Assembly (NCBI GenBank): GCA_013397935.1 | Contig: VZRN01002991.1 | Location: 528,051 to 592,050, forward strand | Reading direction: 5' to 3' | DNA from: Dasyornis broadbenti | Lineage: Eukaryota > Chordata > Aves > Passeriformes > Dasyornithidae | Length of the DNA stretch: 64,000 nt | Shown here: positions 39,001 through 51,000 of the stretch, in pieces | How positions within the stretch are numbered: the first letter of the stretch is position 1 | How the letters are laid out: every line of letters starts with the position of its first letter | The notes under the pieces: model-generated | What the model saw: the letters and a program-made list of their open reading frames with translations, nothing else | Database searches by the model: none | Told to the model about the DNA's origin: nothing | Translations under genes and position numbers: made by a program

Positions 39001-42000
39001 AGGCAATCTCTGGATTTCTTCTTTTTGTGTTTTCTTAGTACACAATTTATTCTCGGTACTTTCAGAAACAAGAGCATTTTGAATAAAAGCTTCTAGTATT
39101 TCTAATTTTTAGTGTTTTCAGCTGTTCGTTTATTATGTGTATTATTAATCCTATCACATATCAGTTAATAATTTCCATTTTGATCTGTCTTCTAAAGACT
39201 GTCCTCAAGTCTCTGGTTATAGTGATGGTTAACTCCTGTTTGGTCAATTAATACATTTGGTCAATTAATACATCACTGCCTAATGCAGAGTTCCTCACCT
39301 GACCATTACTTCTCTAGAGTCATCTAAACCACCCCAAAAATCCAGGTTTTTGAGTTTTTTACTTTTTGTGCAAAAAACTAAATAGTTCCTTCTTCATCAT
39401 CGTATCACAGGTAAACTCCACATTGAGTACAGAACTGTTCCAAATTATTCCAAATTATTTCCAAATTTACATTAAGCCTGTGCTTTTCTATTTAGATTTT
39501 TCTGGATATGTCAAAAAAAGAAAAGAAAAGCCCTATTTCCATGTAAGAGGTCAAAAAAGAATAAAAGCTTATAAGCTTGTAAAAGTACCAGTTAACTGGC
39601 ATTTACTGATGGCTTTCCGTAAGTTTTCATAACTCACCGTTTTTTTCCTGAGATCCTCAATGCCAGAAGGATTCACATTAAAACTGTAGGGAAAAAACCA
39701 GACCAACCAAGTATTAGCAGTGCACACTTACTTGACCAAAACATCAACTAGAAGATAATACTGAATTAGGCATACAGGTACAAACTATTTAATATGGTTT
39801 ATTTTCTTGATTTGTTGAATTTAGGAAAAGAAAATATTAGAAACTAAAGGAAATTTTAATATTTCTTTGTTCCAAATTCTTTCTATTTTTAATATTCTTT
39901 TTGTCATAACAATTGAATAACTAATTAAGAAATGCAAGAAAGGCTATTATGGATTGGGCTTCCTTATCTCTCCTCTTATCTCTATATTTAGCTTGAGCTT
40001 CTAAGCATGAAGAGATATTTTAAATGAAATATCCTAGAAACAGGTCCCTGGGATGAGATTGATAAAAAACCAACAACCAAACCCTACAGACTAATATGTA
40101 TTCCCTGCTTTCATAGCAGCTCCAAGAGGACAAAGGTCCTGTTGAAATTCCAGTGAGCTCACCAGCTTAAGTCAGTGCTAAAAAGCCATCTTCTGTGAGC
40201 TACACTTCCTTTGTACTTAAAATTGAGTATATAATCTATTATTTTATAAATCTAGTGATTATTGTACATACCCAGAAAGCAAAGCTCTTTCATGATGATG
40301 TTGATACTGATAAAACAGCCATTGTCTAAATGTCAGGCCTAAGAAACTGCCCACAGGTCTCTCAGGTTGGTGTAATTATTAGCAAGTATCTTCAAAAATC
40401 AGTGTTTCTGTGTTCTTATATACTTGCTACAGCAAGTCTGGAGAGAAAACATTCTCTAAAATGTGTTCAGAATTTGGATATGCCTCACAAATATTATTTA
40501 CTTGGTAGCACCACAGCAGACACATTTTTTCACATCACAGAATCTACTGTTTTGTAAGACTGCATGTACTGGCTTTGGGTGTGATGTTTGACTGAGAGGT
40601 ACAAAAATATATCTACACTTCTTTTGAATTTTAAGGATTTTTTTAAAGTAGGGAACATGTATTTTGTGACTGTTCACCACACTGTTATCTGAATTTATAA
40701 GCCATATATTTCATGGTGTAAAAGTGGAAGGGAAATAGAAACAAATATTTTCTTCCTGTAAAGAATTTTTTTTTAATTTAAATTTCTTTTTTTAATTTTT
40801 TTTTTATTCTGTACATGATTTTTCATTTCCAAAGCAGGCCGGCCACCTTTCCAAAGCAGGCCAGACAGAAATCCTGTAAACCATCTGTGGGCTGAGGGTA
40901 TCAGACAGAGACTGGATTACAGGAACAGTCACAACTAGAAATCCAGAGGTGTCTGAGGAATCAAGTCTGGCTAATTCCCATTATACCTGTTTGTAACAGC
41001 GATCCCCAGCAGTCTGCCTCGTTTGCTGGAGCCCACTTTTGAATGAGGGGCCTCTTTCATCGGGTATTGTCTGCCGAGGCAAAGGCAGGATTCCCTCCCT
41101 CCCAGCCCTCCTTTCAGCCTCACACGGATGTGTCAAACACATGATGAACTCGCTCCATTCATGGCTGCCTTCCGTGATCCGAGGACAAAAAAAATGAGTT
41201 AACTGAACTGGATCGAATTAGCTTGGTGAAAACCAAGAATGTCTCTATTTAACGAAGTGTGGCGTTAATTTGGGATATCTTTCTTTTGGGACTGTTTCCT
41301 CATGTTAGACAAGATATAGAATAATACGGCCTGACTGCTCAACTGGGCGACTTTCTGAAAGGTTAAAAAAGCAGGATCTTTCACTGCCTTGAATGACTTT
41401 ATAGTTTCTGTGAAATAAGTTCTGGGACTCTTTTTCATAGCAGCAGCTTAAAATGAAAGCAGCAGTTCTGACAACGAAGAGCTGCGTTTGAAAATTAGAA
41501 GTATAAATCACCAGCAATATGGACTAGCTGTTTGGGGCTTTTTTAGGCACTAAAAAACCTGCAGTAATTTCTGTAAAATTGTGGACATCATAACCGCAAA
41601 TACAAAAGAGAACATCTGCGTATTTTACATGAAGAAATTTGAATACACTTGCAAAAAAAGAGAAAAGCTATTAAAATATTCCCCAATAAAAATCCAACCA
41701 CCATGAAGACTTAGCTATATTTTAAGGAGATACGTGGAAACTGTACTCCCTCTCAAGGAAGAAACAGGTGCTGAGATTCCACAGAATAACATTTTTCTAA
41801 ATCAAAGTGTCTGCTAAGTAAGGTGGGAGCTCGTTGGCCTCGCTGAGTCCCACAGGTTTTCCTGCCAGTGCTCCCAGCCCAAGGTGAGTGTGAGGAGATG
41901 CAGACTCCCACCACTGCACCCCTATTTCACTTGCTGAGGAACAGGTAACACTTCAAATGAAAATACTGTAAAATTATGAATGCATACAGTTGGTGGAGTT

Positions 42001-45000
42001 GTCTTTTTGGTGTATTGAAATTCATGAGAGCATTTGTTTTTTGATTTAAATTTCATCACAATAATATATAGCTAAAGTTACAATCTCACTTGTTTACTGC
42101 CAATAATTGTAGAAAACCTGAATCCAGGACTGCAGCCCACATGCTGTACAAACATCACATGCCTCCTTCGAGCAGCCATTCTCCTGACTTCCTAAAAGCA
42201 TTCTGAAGTCATTGATCTAAGCAATTGTTAAAAAAAAAAAAAAAAAATTTTGGTTTTTCCTGTGTTACAGTCACAGCGATAGAATCCAGTCTCTAGGCTG
42301 GATAGACTGGCAGGGAACTTCTGCTATGGAAGAAGTTCGCATGTTCACAGCTTGGGAAAAAAGCACCCTTTTGGATTTTTGTGGGGGTTTTTTGAGTGCA
42401 GCTTACTGTGAACAGCGATTTTGAAACACTGGCATTGTGGGATTCTATAATTATTGTTTGACAATTATGCCCAAACTAAAAGTGCTCAGTTTACAAGTAA
42501 AAAGCTATTTCTTTTCTAAGAAATGGACTTTTCACATGTCTCATGTGCCTCAAGGTGATGTGTTAGGTCCCATACTGATTTTTAACAGTTTGTCTCTTAC
42601 AAGTAATAAACTTTCACTCATTCAGATCACCTTCAAGACAGGAGCTACTAAAAGGGAGGTAAATCACACCAGCACAGATTAAAAATCAGCTGCAGTAGGA
42701 TCATGGAAGTGACACTGAGCCACCCAACTTCTACATCACCCCTACCCTTTTCTAGGCAGAAGAAACTTCTCCAATCCAGCACAGCAATTAGTCTTGTCCC
42801 CCATTTCACTCATCTGGGAATTCAATTAGTGTCCTTGACAGTAACTTTACATAACAGACATTTTTACCAGATGAAATCATATCCATTATTTTATTATTCC
42901 ATATTATTTTACTGCTTTGGATATAACTTTCTCTTTACATTTTTCTTGAATAGTAAAGTTTGTTTGAATTTCTGGGGTTTTATTAGCTTGGATTTCAATT
43001 TTAGCTCGTCCGAGATGAGAACCCTTTCCTATTGTTCTGTTCCTGAGGGGAGAAAATTATGAGAAATAAAAATAGTATAAACTAATAAAGGAGACAGATC
43101 TACTGCAATGCTGCTTCAGTAGAGTGGTTTGGGTTACTGTTTCGCAATCATAGCAAGCATATTATTTTGTACTTCATTGTTATTTTCTCTGTTTAAAAAC
43201 ATTTCATTAGAACCACATTAAATTTTTTTTAAAGCAACACCTATTTTCTATGGTAGTTAACTACTTCCATTGCATGTTGAGAATTTACAGTTTGTTTAGA
43301 AAGTATACAGTGGAATTGAGTTCAGGATGTGTCACAAGCTCAAGTTTATGACTGCAGCTTATAATTTTGTCTCTTGAAGTTTCATGGTAGTTAAAAATTC
43401 AAACATTAGATCTAGTGCCTGCTTAAATATTTAGCTTCTGAATGCCTAGAGATTAAAACAATCTTTATCAAATCTTTCCTATAACTGATTTAAACATTTT
43501 AGTGCCATTTACTCTGACAACATAATGAATGGGAATCAAACTCCTAAATTATGGAAGGAGTATTTTCTTAAGGAGAAAAAGCTTTTTACTTATCTTTTGC
43601 TATTCGTATTAGTTACATGATAGTAGTGTATACTATTAGAAATTAAAATTAGGGTATTTACATTAATCATTACTATTCAAAGTATTAAAATTTATGTTAA
43701 CTTAACATTCCGTAAAATATCCATTATACCAATGAGCTAAGTGTGAGCTTTCAGTTTCTTTCCTTTAATATGGAATGTCTGCATACAGGTAATTAGCAAA
43801 GCTCTACCATATTTATTTCCATTAGAGTTGAAACTCCTATTCCTATTCCTACTTCTCTGTCTTTGGACTGATTCTTACTACAGTGTTTATGCATTTTTCT
43901 TTGGATTCTTACAACATCTATCAAAATCTTGGAATATTAAGATGTTATTTAGGTTATTACCAATGCACTAGAAAAAAACAGAAGTAATGAATAAAATCAG
44001 ATACAGTTAATGAAATTCAGAAACTTCGCCTTCCATAGAATATTGTCAGCCTGCTGTGCCTGGCAATGCAGAGCTCACTTTATATTCTGAGAAGGAATGA
44101 CTGTCTTGTCTGGCAGCCAAACAAGTACAAAATAAGCATACTATCATTTATTTTGCAATCAGATTCTGGGCAACATCACTTAAGACGCTTCACTGTATAA
44201 AATGCTCTGCTGTCAAGCCATGTTGCACGGCCTTTGGAGCTTGGGTAACCCCAGAAAGACATAAAAAGAGTATCAGGTTTCGTGGCTATCACTCCCTTTT
44301 CTTGATTAGTTAGTATTTTTAGGTATATAAAAATTCTTCCTTTTACTAGATGTGCTATTGCAAAAAAGTTTTGTTCTCAAGAGACCACTAAAGAACTGTT
44401 ACACTAAAAGTTGTGCCAGCATCTCTACTAGAAGACCCTATTAGTAGAGATCCCTACATCAACAAAACAAACAAAAAATCAAACCCTAAAGTAAAATTTT
44501 ACACTGAAACTTCCAGATCCACTTTTGAATGATTTAAAAAAAATAGAACTAATCCTTAGTTCTTATAATGAAACAGAAAAAAAAAGTTCATTGCTTTTAC
44601 ATAGTTTCTGCATTTATTAATAAAGAAACAATATAACTAATTATTCTTTTTAAAAATAAAATAGAACAGGCAGTGCATTTTCCCTTGGGAAAGATAATAT
44701 GCCTCATGCATCCTCTCAGAAAAGATTTCACATACCCTAATGTGCACCAAGAGACAGTGAAAGCTTGAAAAAATGTTGTCATGCAGCCAGCAGGATGAAC
44801 TTTTCTAACAGTATTCCTAAAACAGTCAACTAATTAGGCATGACTGATCGCTGGAGAGGAGTCTGCAAAAGTCAAGATTAATACCAAGTAATTCTACAAT
44901 ATCCCTCTAAGAACTGATTGCTCCAGCCCACCTTAGTCACATCCTAAATGCTGTGACCATTGCTTTGTAGGAGTTCTGCAAAAGATTTCATTTTTCTCTT

Positions 45001-48000
45001 ATCACATACAGTGATCTTTCTAAATCAGATGATAACAGTCCTGGCAGGAAAGACTAAGAATCTCTGCATGACTTCTGCTTGGTTGTAATTTCTCTTTACC
45101 TCTCGTGTACCAGCAATGTACTTCTTTTGTTGAAATAAGGCTCCACTGACAGCTTCACCACACTGAATTAACAAATATTAACAGTCTAGAGTACAATTAA
45201 AGCACTATCATAGTCCATCAATATTCTACCTAGACTGTAGATCACAGCTGAATAAAGTGTAGTCAAATTTCAGCAGAGAACTGAAAAAAAAATCCATTCA
45301 TTTCAAGAAAAGCAATGCAGAAGTACCTTGCTCTTAAAGTAAGACATGTTAACACTGACAGAGGAAACTAAGTTCTGAAAATAGATTAGTTCACCTGATG
45401 TCATTTCTTGACTAACAGAGAAATAAATATGCTAAAATGTCATAACAGATACTTTAGCAAGCACAGTAATACATAGAGAGAAACATTTCTGAAAAAGGCA
45501 CGTGAAAATTAGAATTAGTGAATTGTACTGTACGCTGGGTGTCCTATTTGGCAAAGAAACACACAGCCACTACAACCCTTTGCTCTCATCAGGCAACTTT
45601 TGGGGTTCATTCCAATGGAGCTGTTGCCAGTAACTCTGCAACACTGAAACCATTTAACAGTGACTTTGATGATGTTGAAGTTATTACACTAATAACTCAC
45701 CCTCAGTGTGATTTGGGATAACAGGTTTTACTTTAGAACTGCAGCTGACATGAGACAGGCACCTGCTCTACCGTCACAGCTCAAGTGACAAGCAGTAACC
45801 CAGACAGGAACACCAGGATGTTGCAAAAGCTTTGGTAACTACCTAACCATCCCACATTCAAAACGTTAATGTTTGCTGAAATGTAGCAGACATCAGCTGT
45901 TCTTTAGATTTAACAATTTAATATGATCCAAACACATCGCTGTTATCAAGAGCCTCCTATTTTCATGGCACCTCACTCGTTTTTTAACAAATCTAATAAT
46001 GCCCATATCAAAAATACAGAGAAATAGCTTATTTCAAACATTGCCTCCATTGGGAAAAATTAAACCCCAGTCCCTGATTTGTTTGGAACACGTGACATTG
46101 GAGAGACAAGCAGCTCTAACAGCCTCATGTGATGAAGTGGGGAGAGAGGCTGAAGAAAACAACCACATTCAGAAATTACAAAGCAGAAAGATGCAAAAAA
46201 GTTTAAGGATTGGGTTGGTGGTTTTTTATCTTTTTGAGTTACAAATTTGAAAAACTGCTGAAGCAGTAAGGGAATACAGAAAAAAAAGTTAAGTAATATT
46301 TTCAGTTTATGCTCCAATTTACCAGTGAATAAAATTAAAAATACAGGCATTATTTGTAATTGTTACAGTGAATCCTAGCAAGACACAAGTTTCTTTCTCG
46401 TCCACTATTCCATCTTCCACGTTGCTTAGAATGTAACATACTTATTGCCACAACTTGAGATAAAGTGTAATCAATATTTAGGCACAAGCTTTATCTTCTT
46501 TTCTCTGAAGTATAACAATAGCTGGGTCAAGGAAATGCTACTTTAGAAGGGTTTTTTTAATGCCTCTTTATTCATGTATACATATATGGGTATACACAGA
46601 CACACACACACTTTTTATGCGTGTATATTTTATATCTATATAATGTTTAGTAGAAAGCTCCCAAACACCTATCAATTCAGTTTCCCAGACCTGGAATTCG
46701 ATCTGACTCGTAACAACCTGTCAGCTTTAAATATTGGACTATTTGTCTCCCTGTGTCCAGTGCCTAAGATCTTGTTAATTACCTAAACTCCCTTTCTGTA
46801 GGTCTTGTTAATTACCCGTCTCCTGTCTCAGAGGACCTTGTTAATAACTTGTACAATCTCTCTAAAAAGGTCCTAATAACACATTAAAATTAAAGATGCT
46901 TTTCTTTTAGCACTTGTCAAGTGGTGTAAATTGAGAAATTTTCACATCAGTTTATTAGCCTGTAGTGTAGTGTCATGTATTTTCCTAAACAAAAACAATT
47001 TCAGAAAAACGATGCACAAGCTTTGCTTGTGGCACAAAACAACCTTTGTTTTCCAGGAGCACCCTCAGTTTCTTTAACTGTGTTCAACACAAAAGCCACG
47101 TGGCTTCTGACTGCAAATTAACCTCCTGAGAGTCATGACAATAGCAGTAATTGTAAAAGTGATTGAAATTTAAGGCAATATTAGGTAAAAGTTTCAAAAC
47201 GGTGCATTAATAAGAACAAAGACAAAATTATTATTGGCAAATGCTGGCTAAGAGCACTAGACATTGTTGGCTTTAAAATTCTTCATTGGTTGTATGATAC
47301 AAAAACCTCTGAAACGAATAGATTTTGTACTATTTGCAAAACCAGCATTTTTTGTTTCACTATGAGACTTCTGCATTTTTAAATTGTCAAGGAATCAGCT
47401 CATAAATATACCTATTATGCCTACAACAGACAACAGAACCCCCCAATCTTAACACTTATGTAACACTGCCACATCATATCTATAAAAACATTTTAAAAAT
47501 ATGCATTTATCCACTCAGCATTTGCAGGAAGTAACAAAGTATCATCCCCATTTTACAGATTTAGCCAAAGCCAAGAAGCAAGCCTTTGCCATATCAGAGA
47601 TGAATAGAAATTAGGAGTCCATATTTTGTGATTTCCCATCGATAAGTATTATACATAAACCAAGCAGGTTTTGTTTGGCTTTCCCAAAATACCACTAAAA
47701 TCTTCTTGAAACAACAAAAATGAATAATAGCAATAAAAATAAATAATAATTTCCAAATAATCCTGGGATACTTGCTTTTAGAAAAAAAAAAAATCCTACA
47801 ACTGTTGCTGAACCACTTCTATATTTTTTGGATCAGCAGCTGAGTAACATGTGGAAGATGTGGTTATTGTCATTCTTTTAATTAGTACATAAGAGTAATT
47901 AGTGACAGAGCAAGCAGACAGCCAGTTAAGCAGTGAAGGATGGGCTGGGTGAAGGGCTAGTCAGCAGCTCATCCAGACAGCAGTTGATATTAGGAGCTGC

Positions 48001-51000
48001 TGTTCTCCACTTTGTTACTGCTCAGTCAACATTACCAACCACAATTAATTAGGATGGACTGAAGCCTGACCTAAAGTTCACCAAGTCACTGAAAAGGTTC
48101 CCACTAAGGTTACAGATGTGGCTTTATCAGTGCTGAGAACTTGACATTCACACCATAAACACGAAGGAGTTGGGTTTGGTTGATTTTTTTTTGAGAGCTG
48201 GGTAAGAGGGTTGCTATGGGTTGAGTTTTTTCCCTTCTACTTTGCTCTGTCTCCAGCCCGGCCCCACAGAATGAATGCTGTTTGGTGGCTACAGTGTGCT
48301 CCTGGAATACATCCTCCAGCTGAATTTCATCAAACAGGACTCCAGTTCAGGATGTTCCATCACCCAAACCAAGGCTTAGCTAAGTGGGGTTAAGTGGAGG
48401 ATTCCCCTGCAAAGCAAACACCTGATCCATAGCAAAGCACTGATTTTGGGTACACCTTAATAAAAAATATACTGCCTGGTTTACTTGAAGAAATGGTATC
48501 CATCCAAAAGAGCTTAATAGCACGTTGAGTAAATAAGAAACAACTCAAACCTAAATTCCCTGTCTGTGCTCTCTGCATACCGAATTTGTTACCCCAGACT
48601 TATTTATTTTGTGCCCACATATTCATACAATTCTTTCTTCAGCATTGCTAGTTCAAAAAGCTAAAAATGGATTCCATTCAAGAAATCCTCCACAGATAAA
48701 AGGTAAACTTAAACTGTAAACTTATTAAATATGCACATTTTGTATTAGTTTCTACTTCAAAAGAAAATAATTGTACAACATACATTTGAAAGAAAGTAAA
48801 CTAAGTCTAAAAGGTTTGCACAGAACATCATAATGCAACATATAAAAATCAAGAGCTTCTAACTTAACTTATTGCATGCTAGATATTATGCCATAATAGC
48901 TGTCTCATAAAAAAGGTCAGAATGTTTACTATTTTTGGCTTTTTGAAAATAAAATAATATCTATTTGTCTTATCAAAAGTTTATGTTTACATGAAAGTCA
49001 AGAACTAGTAAAAGAGACTCTCACACAAAGAGGAAAACAAATGACTAGAGTCCTTCTGAATGGGCACTGTGATGAGCTTTTTAATTACAAAACAAAGAAA
49101 AAAAGTCCATCATGATTACCATTAAAGATTTATATTTATCAAGATCTGCTGCATTCAAGAACTTCAAAAGATTTCACTACTTATATCTAGCATCTGCCTG
49201 AATACAGTGTTTAATTTTAAAAAATTAAATGCTATGTAATTTTAATTGTTATTTAAATCATTTCTCTTTAAAGGAGCTTATTTAGATGGAAGTTTAGCTT
49301 CTGACAAACCAAGCTACAACCTAACCTTACACTAATCTAGAGAAATCCCTCATTAAATACAAAAATATTCTAAGGTTGTCTGTAAACGTGTTATTTAAGA
49401 CACTAGGAACTGACTTGTCTTATAGCAGGCACTAGAAAGATCATTTGTTGAGGTCTGGATGAGCTTCTAGCAACAGAATCTTTCCTACAGCAGTTCCATT
49501 TCAGTTCATTTATCTAATTCACATCCACGATTAGTTTTGTGAAGAAAATTATTCTAAGTTTAAATCAGGAGTGCATGCGTTCTAAACTACGAACAAGCTG
49601 AGCTGGCAGACAATAAGGTCCCTCTGTTTTAAAGGAACAAGATGACAAGTAACTTTTTTTTCTAAAACAAACCATTCCTGTGTCATCAATTAATGAATTA
49701 ATATACAGGAAAAGGTGAATTTATTAGAACCATGTTTTCCATTTAAAATGATGGTTGATTTTACAACCTTTGTAGTTTGAAGCATTTTAATCTTAAATGC
49801 ATTTTCTACCAAATTTAAGTCATTAAGTAGAAATAAATCATTACCTTGAAAAAACAAAGACTGTTAATTTCTGGCATTTATATACAAAAAAAAAAAGAAC
49901 GCAAACTAATGAAAGTTAATTAACTTCTTAAACATTTATCTATTGTGAACAGTGTATGTGGGTGGGAGTGTTCATACATACATATATATATATTTATATA
50001 TCTATAAAGAGAGACGGCATATCTTTCTCGCTAGCAAACAAAACCCAGAAAGGAAACTAACTGCAGGCTACACCTATTTTTTTTTTTTTAAGGATAACAA
50101 GTACAGCATTGATAGACAAACAAAGATTAAAATGGATTATTTAAATCGAAGTTTCTTATCAGCCCTTGTAACTTCATTCATTCTGCTCAGCACATAAACT
50201 GCTGCCTCGTGCAGCGATTTCAATACTTAGAACTCAGCAAAGCTGCAGTGAGCCAAATGAATTCAAGTGAGATAAGTGCTCATGTGGGTCCTCCCATTTA
50301 GAAACAGAATATTCTCTAACTCTTGTCCTTTAACATATAGAACATAAATACTCTTTTTTTTTCCCAAATTGTGACATCCACAGGATTTCTTTTTCCTACT
50401 CGCATTTTCACCACTTTTATTTATTCAATTTCGTCTTTCCCTTAAACTTGAATCCTTTCCCTCTCAAAACCTGACTTAGGACAATGTAACATTTAGCAAG
50501 GAATGTTCAGTTAAAGCAGAGACTTCCTGGCTGAGCCCATCCTGAAGCACAAACAAGGTACCCAAGAACATTCACAGCACATATTAGTAATAAAAAAGTA
50601 GGTTCAAAACAAAGTAGGAAGCGATCAAATTATATAAAAAGTTCCTTACTTTTACTGAAAAACAGACAAGCACTAATATAAATGTATATAAAGCACAAAG
50701 ATTGTGTTCCTTAACACTTCACATTTTCATTTATATAACATGTTCAAGATATCAGATTGAAATACAGCAAAAACCTACCTTGAAGATGGCAACATGCTCG
50801 TAGGCTTGAAGTTTGCCGTAAACGGATTAGTCGAATCATAATCAAAACTCTCCTGATGAGCTTCCCCAAACGCACTCGGTGATTTCAAGTCAGTAGAACT
50901 CTCTGATCCCCCATTGCTTAGTTTATCTGACCTCTTGCTATCTTTTTTGCCAGTCACTCTTTCAAAAAGACTAACTTTCTCTTTTTTCTCTTTTTTAATT

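Larger units (their letters stand above)
39684..50778 (-). other. RAB11FIP2 intron 3 (11.1 kb)
   Basis: Donor GTAGGT at 50778, acceptor CTACAG ending at 39684. Largely AT-rich. Contents noted separately are a CR1 reverse-transcriptase remnant near 42542, a CpG-bearing non-repetitive patch at about 40980-41240, a 33-bp-period tandem repeat at 46771-46869, a TAATTAG-rich patch at about 47860-48120, and a CATA/TA microsatellite at 49973-50006. A further cassette exon cannot be excluded by eye, but none is evident. Confidence 0.85.
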
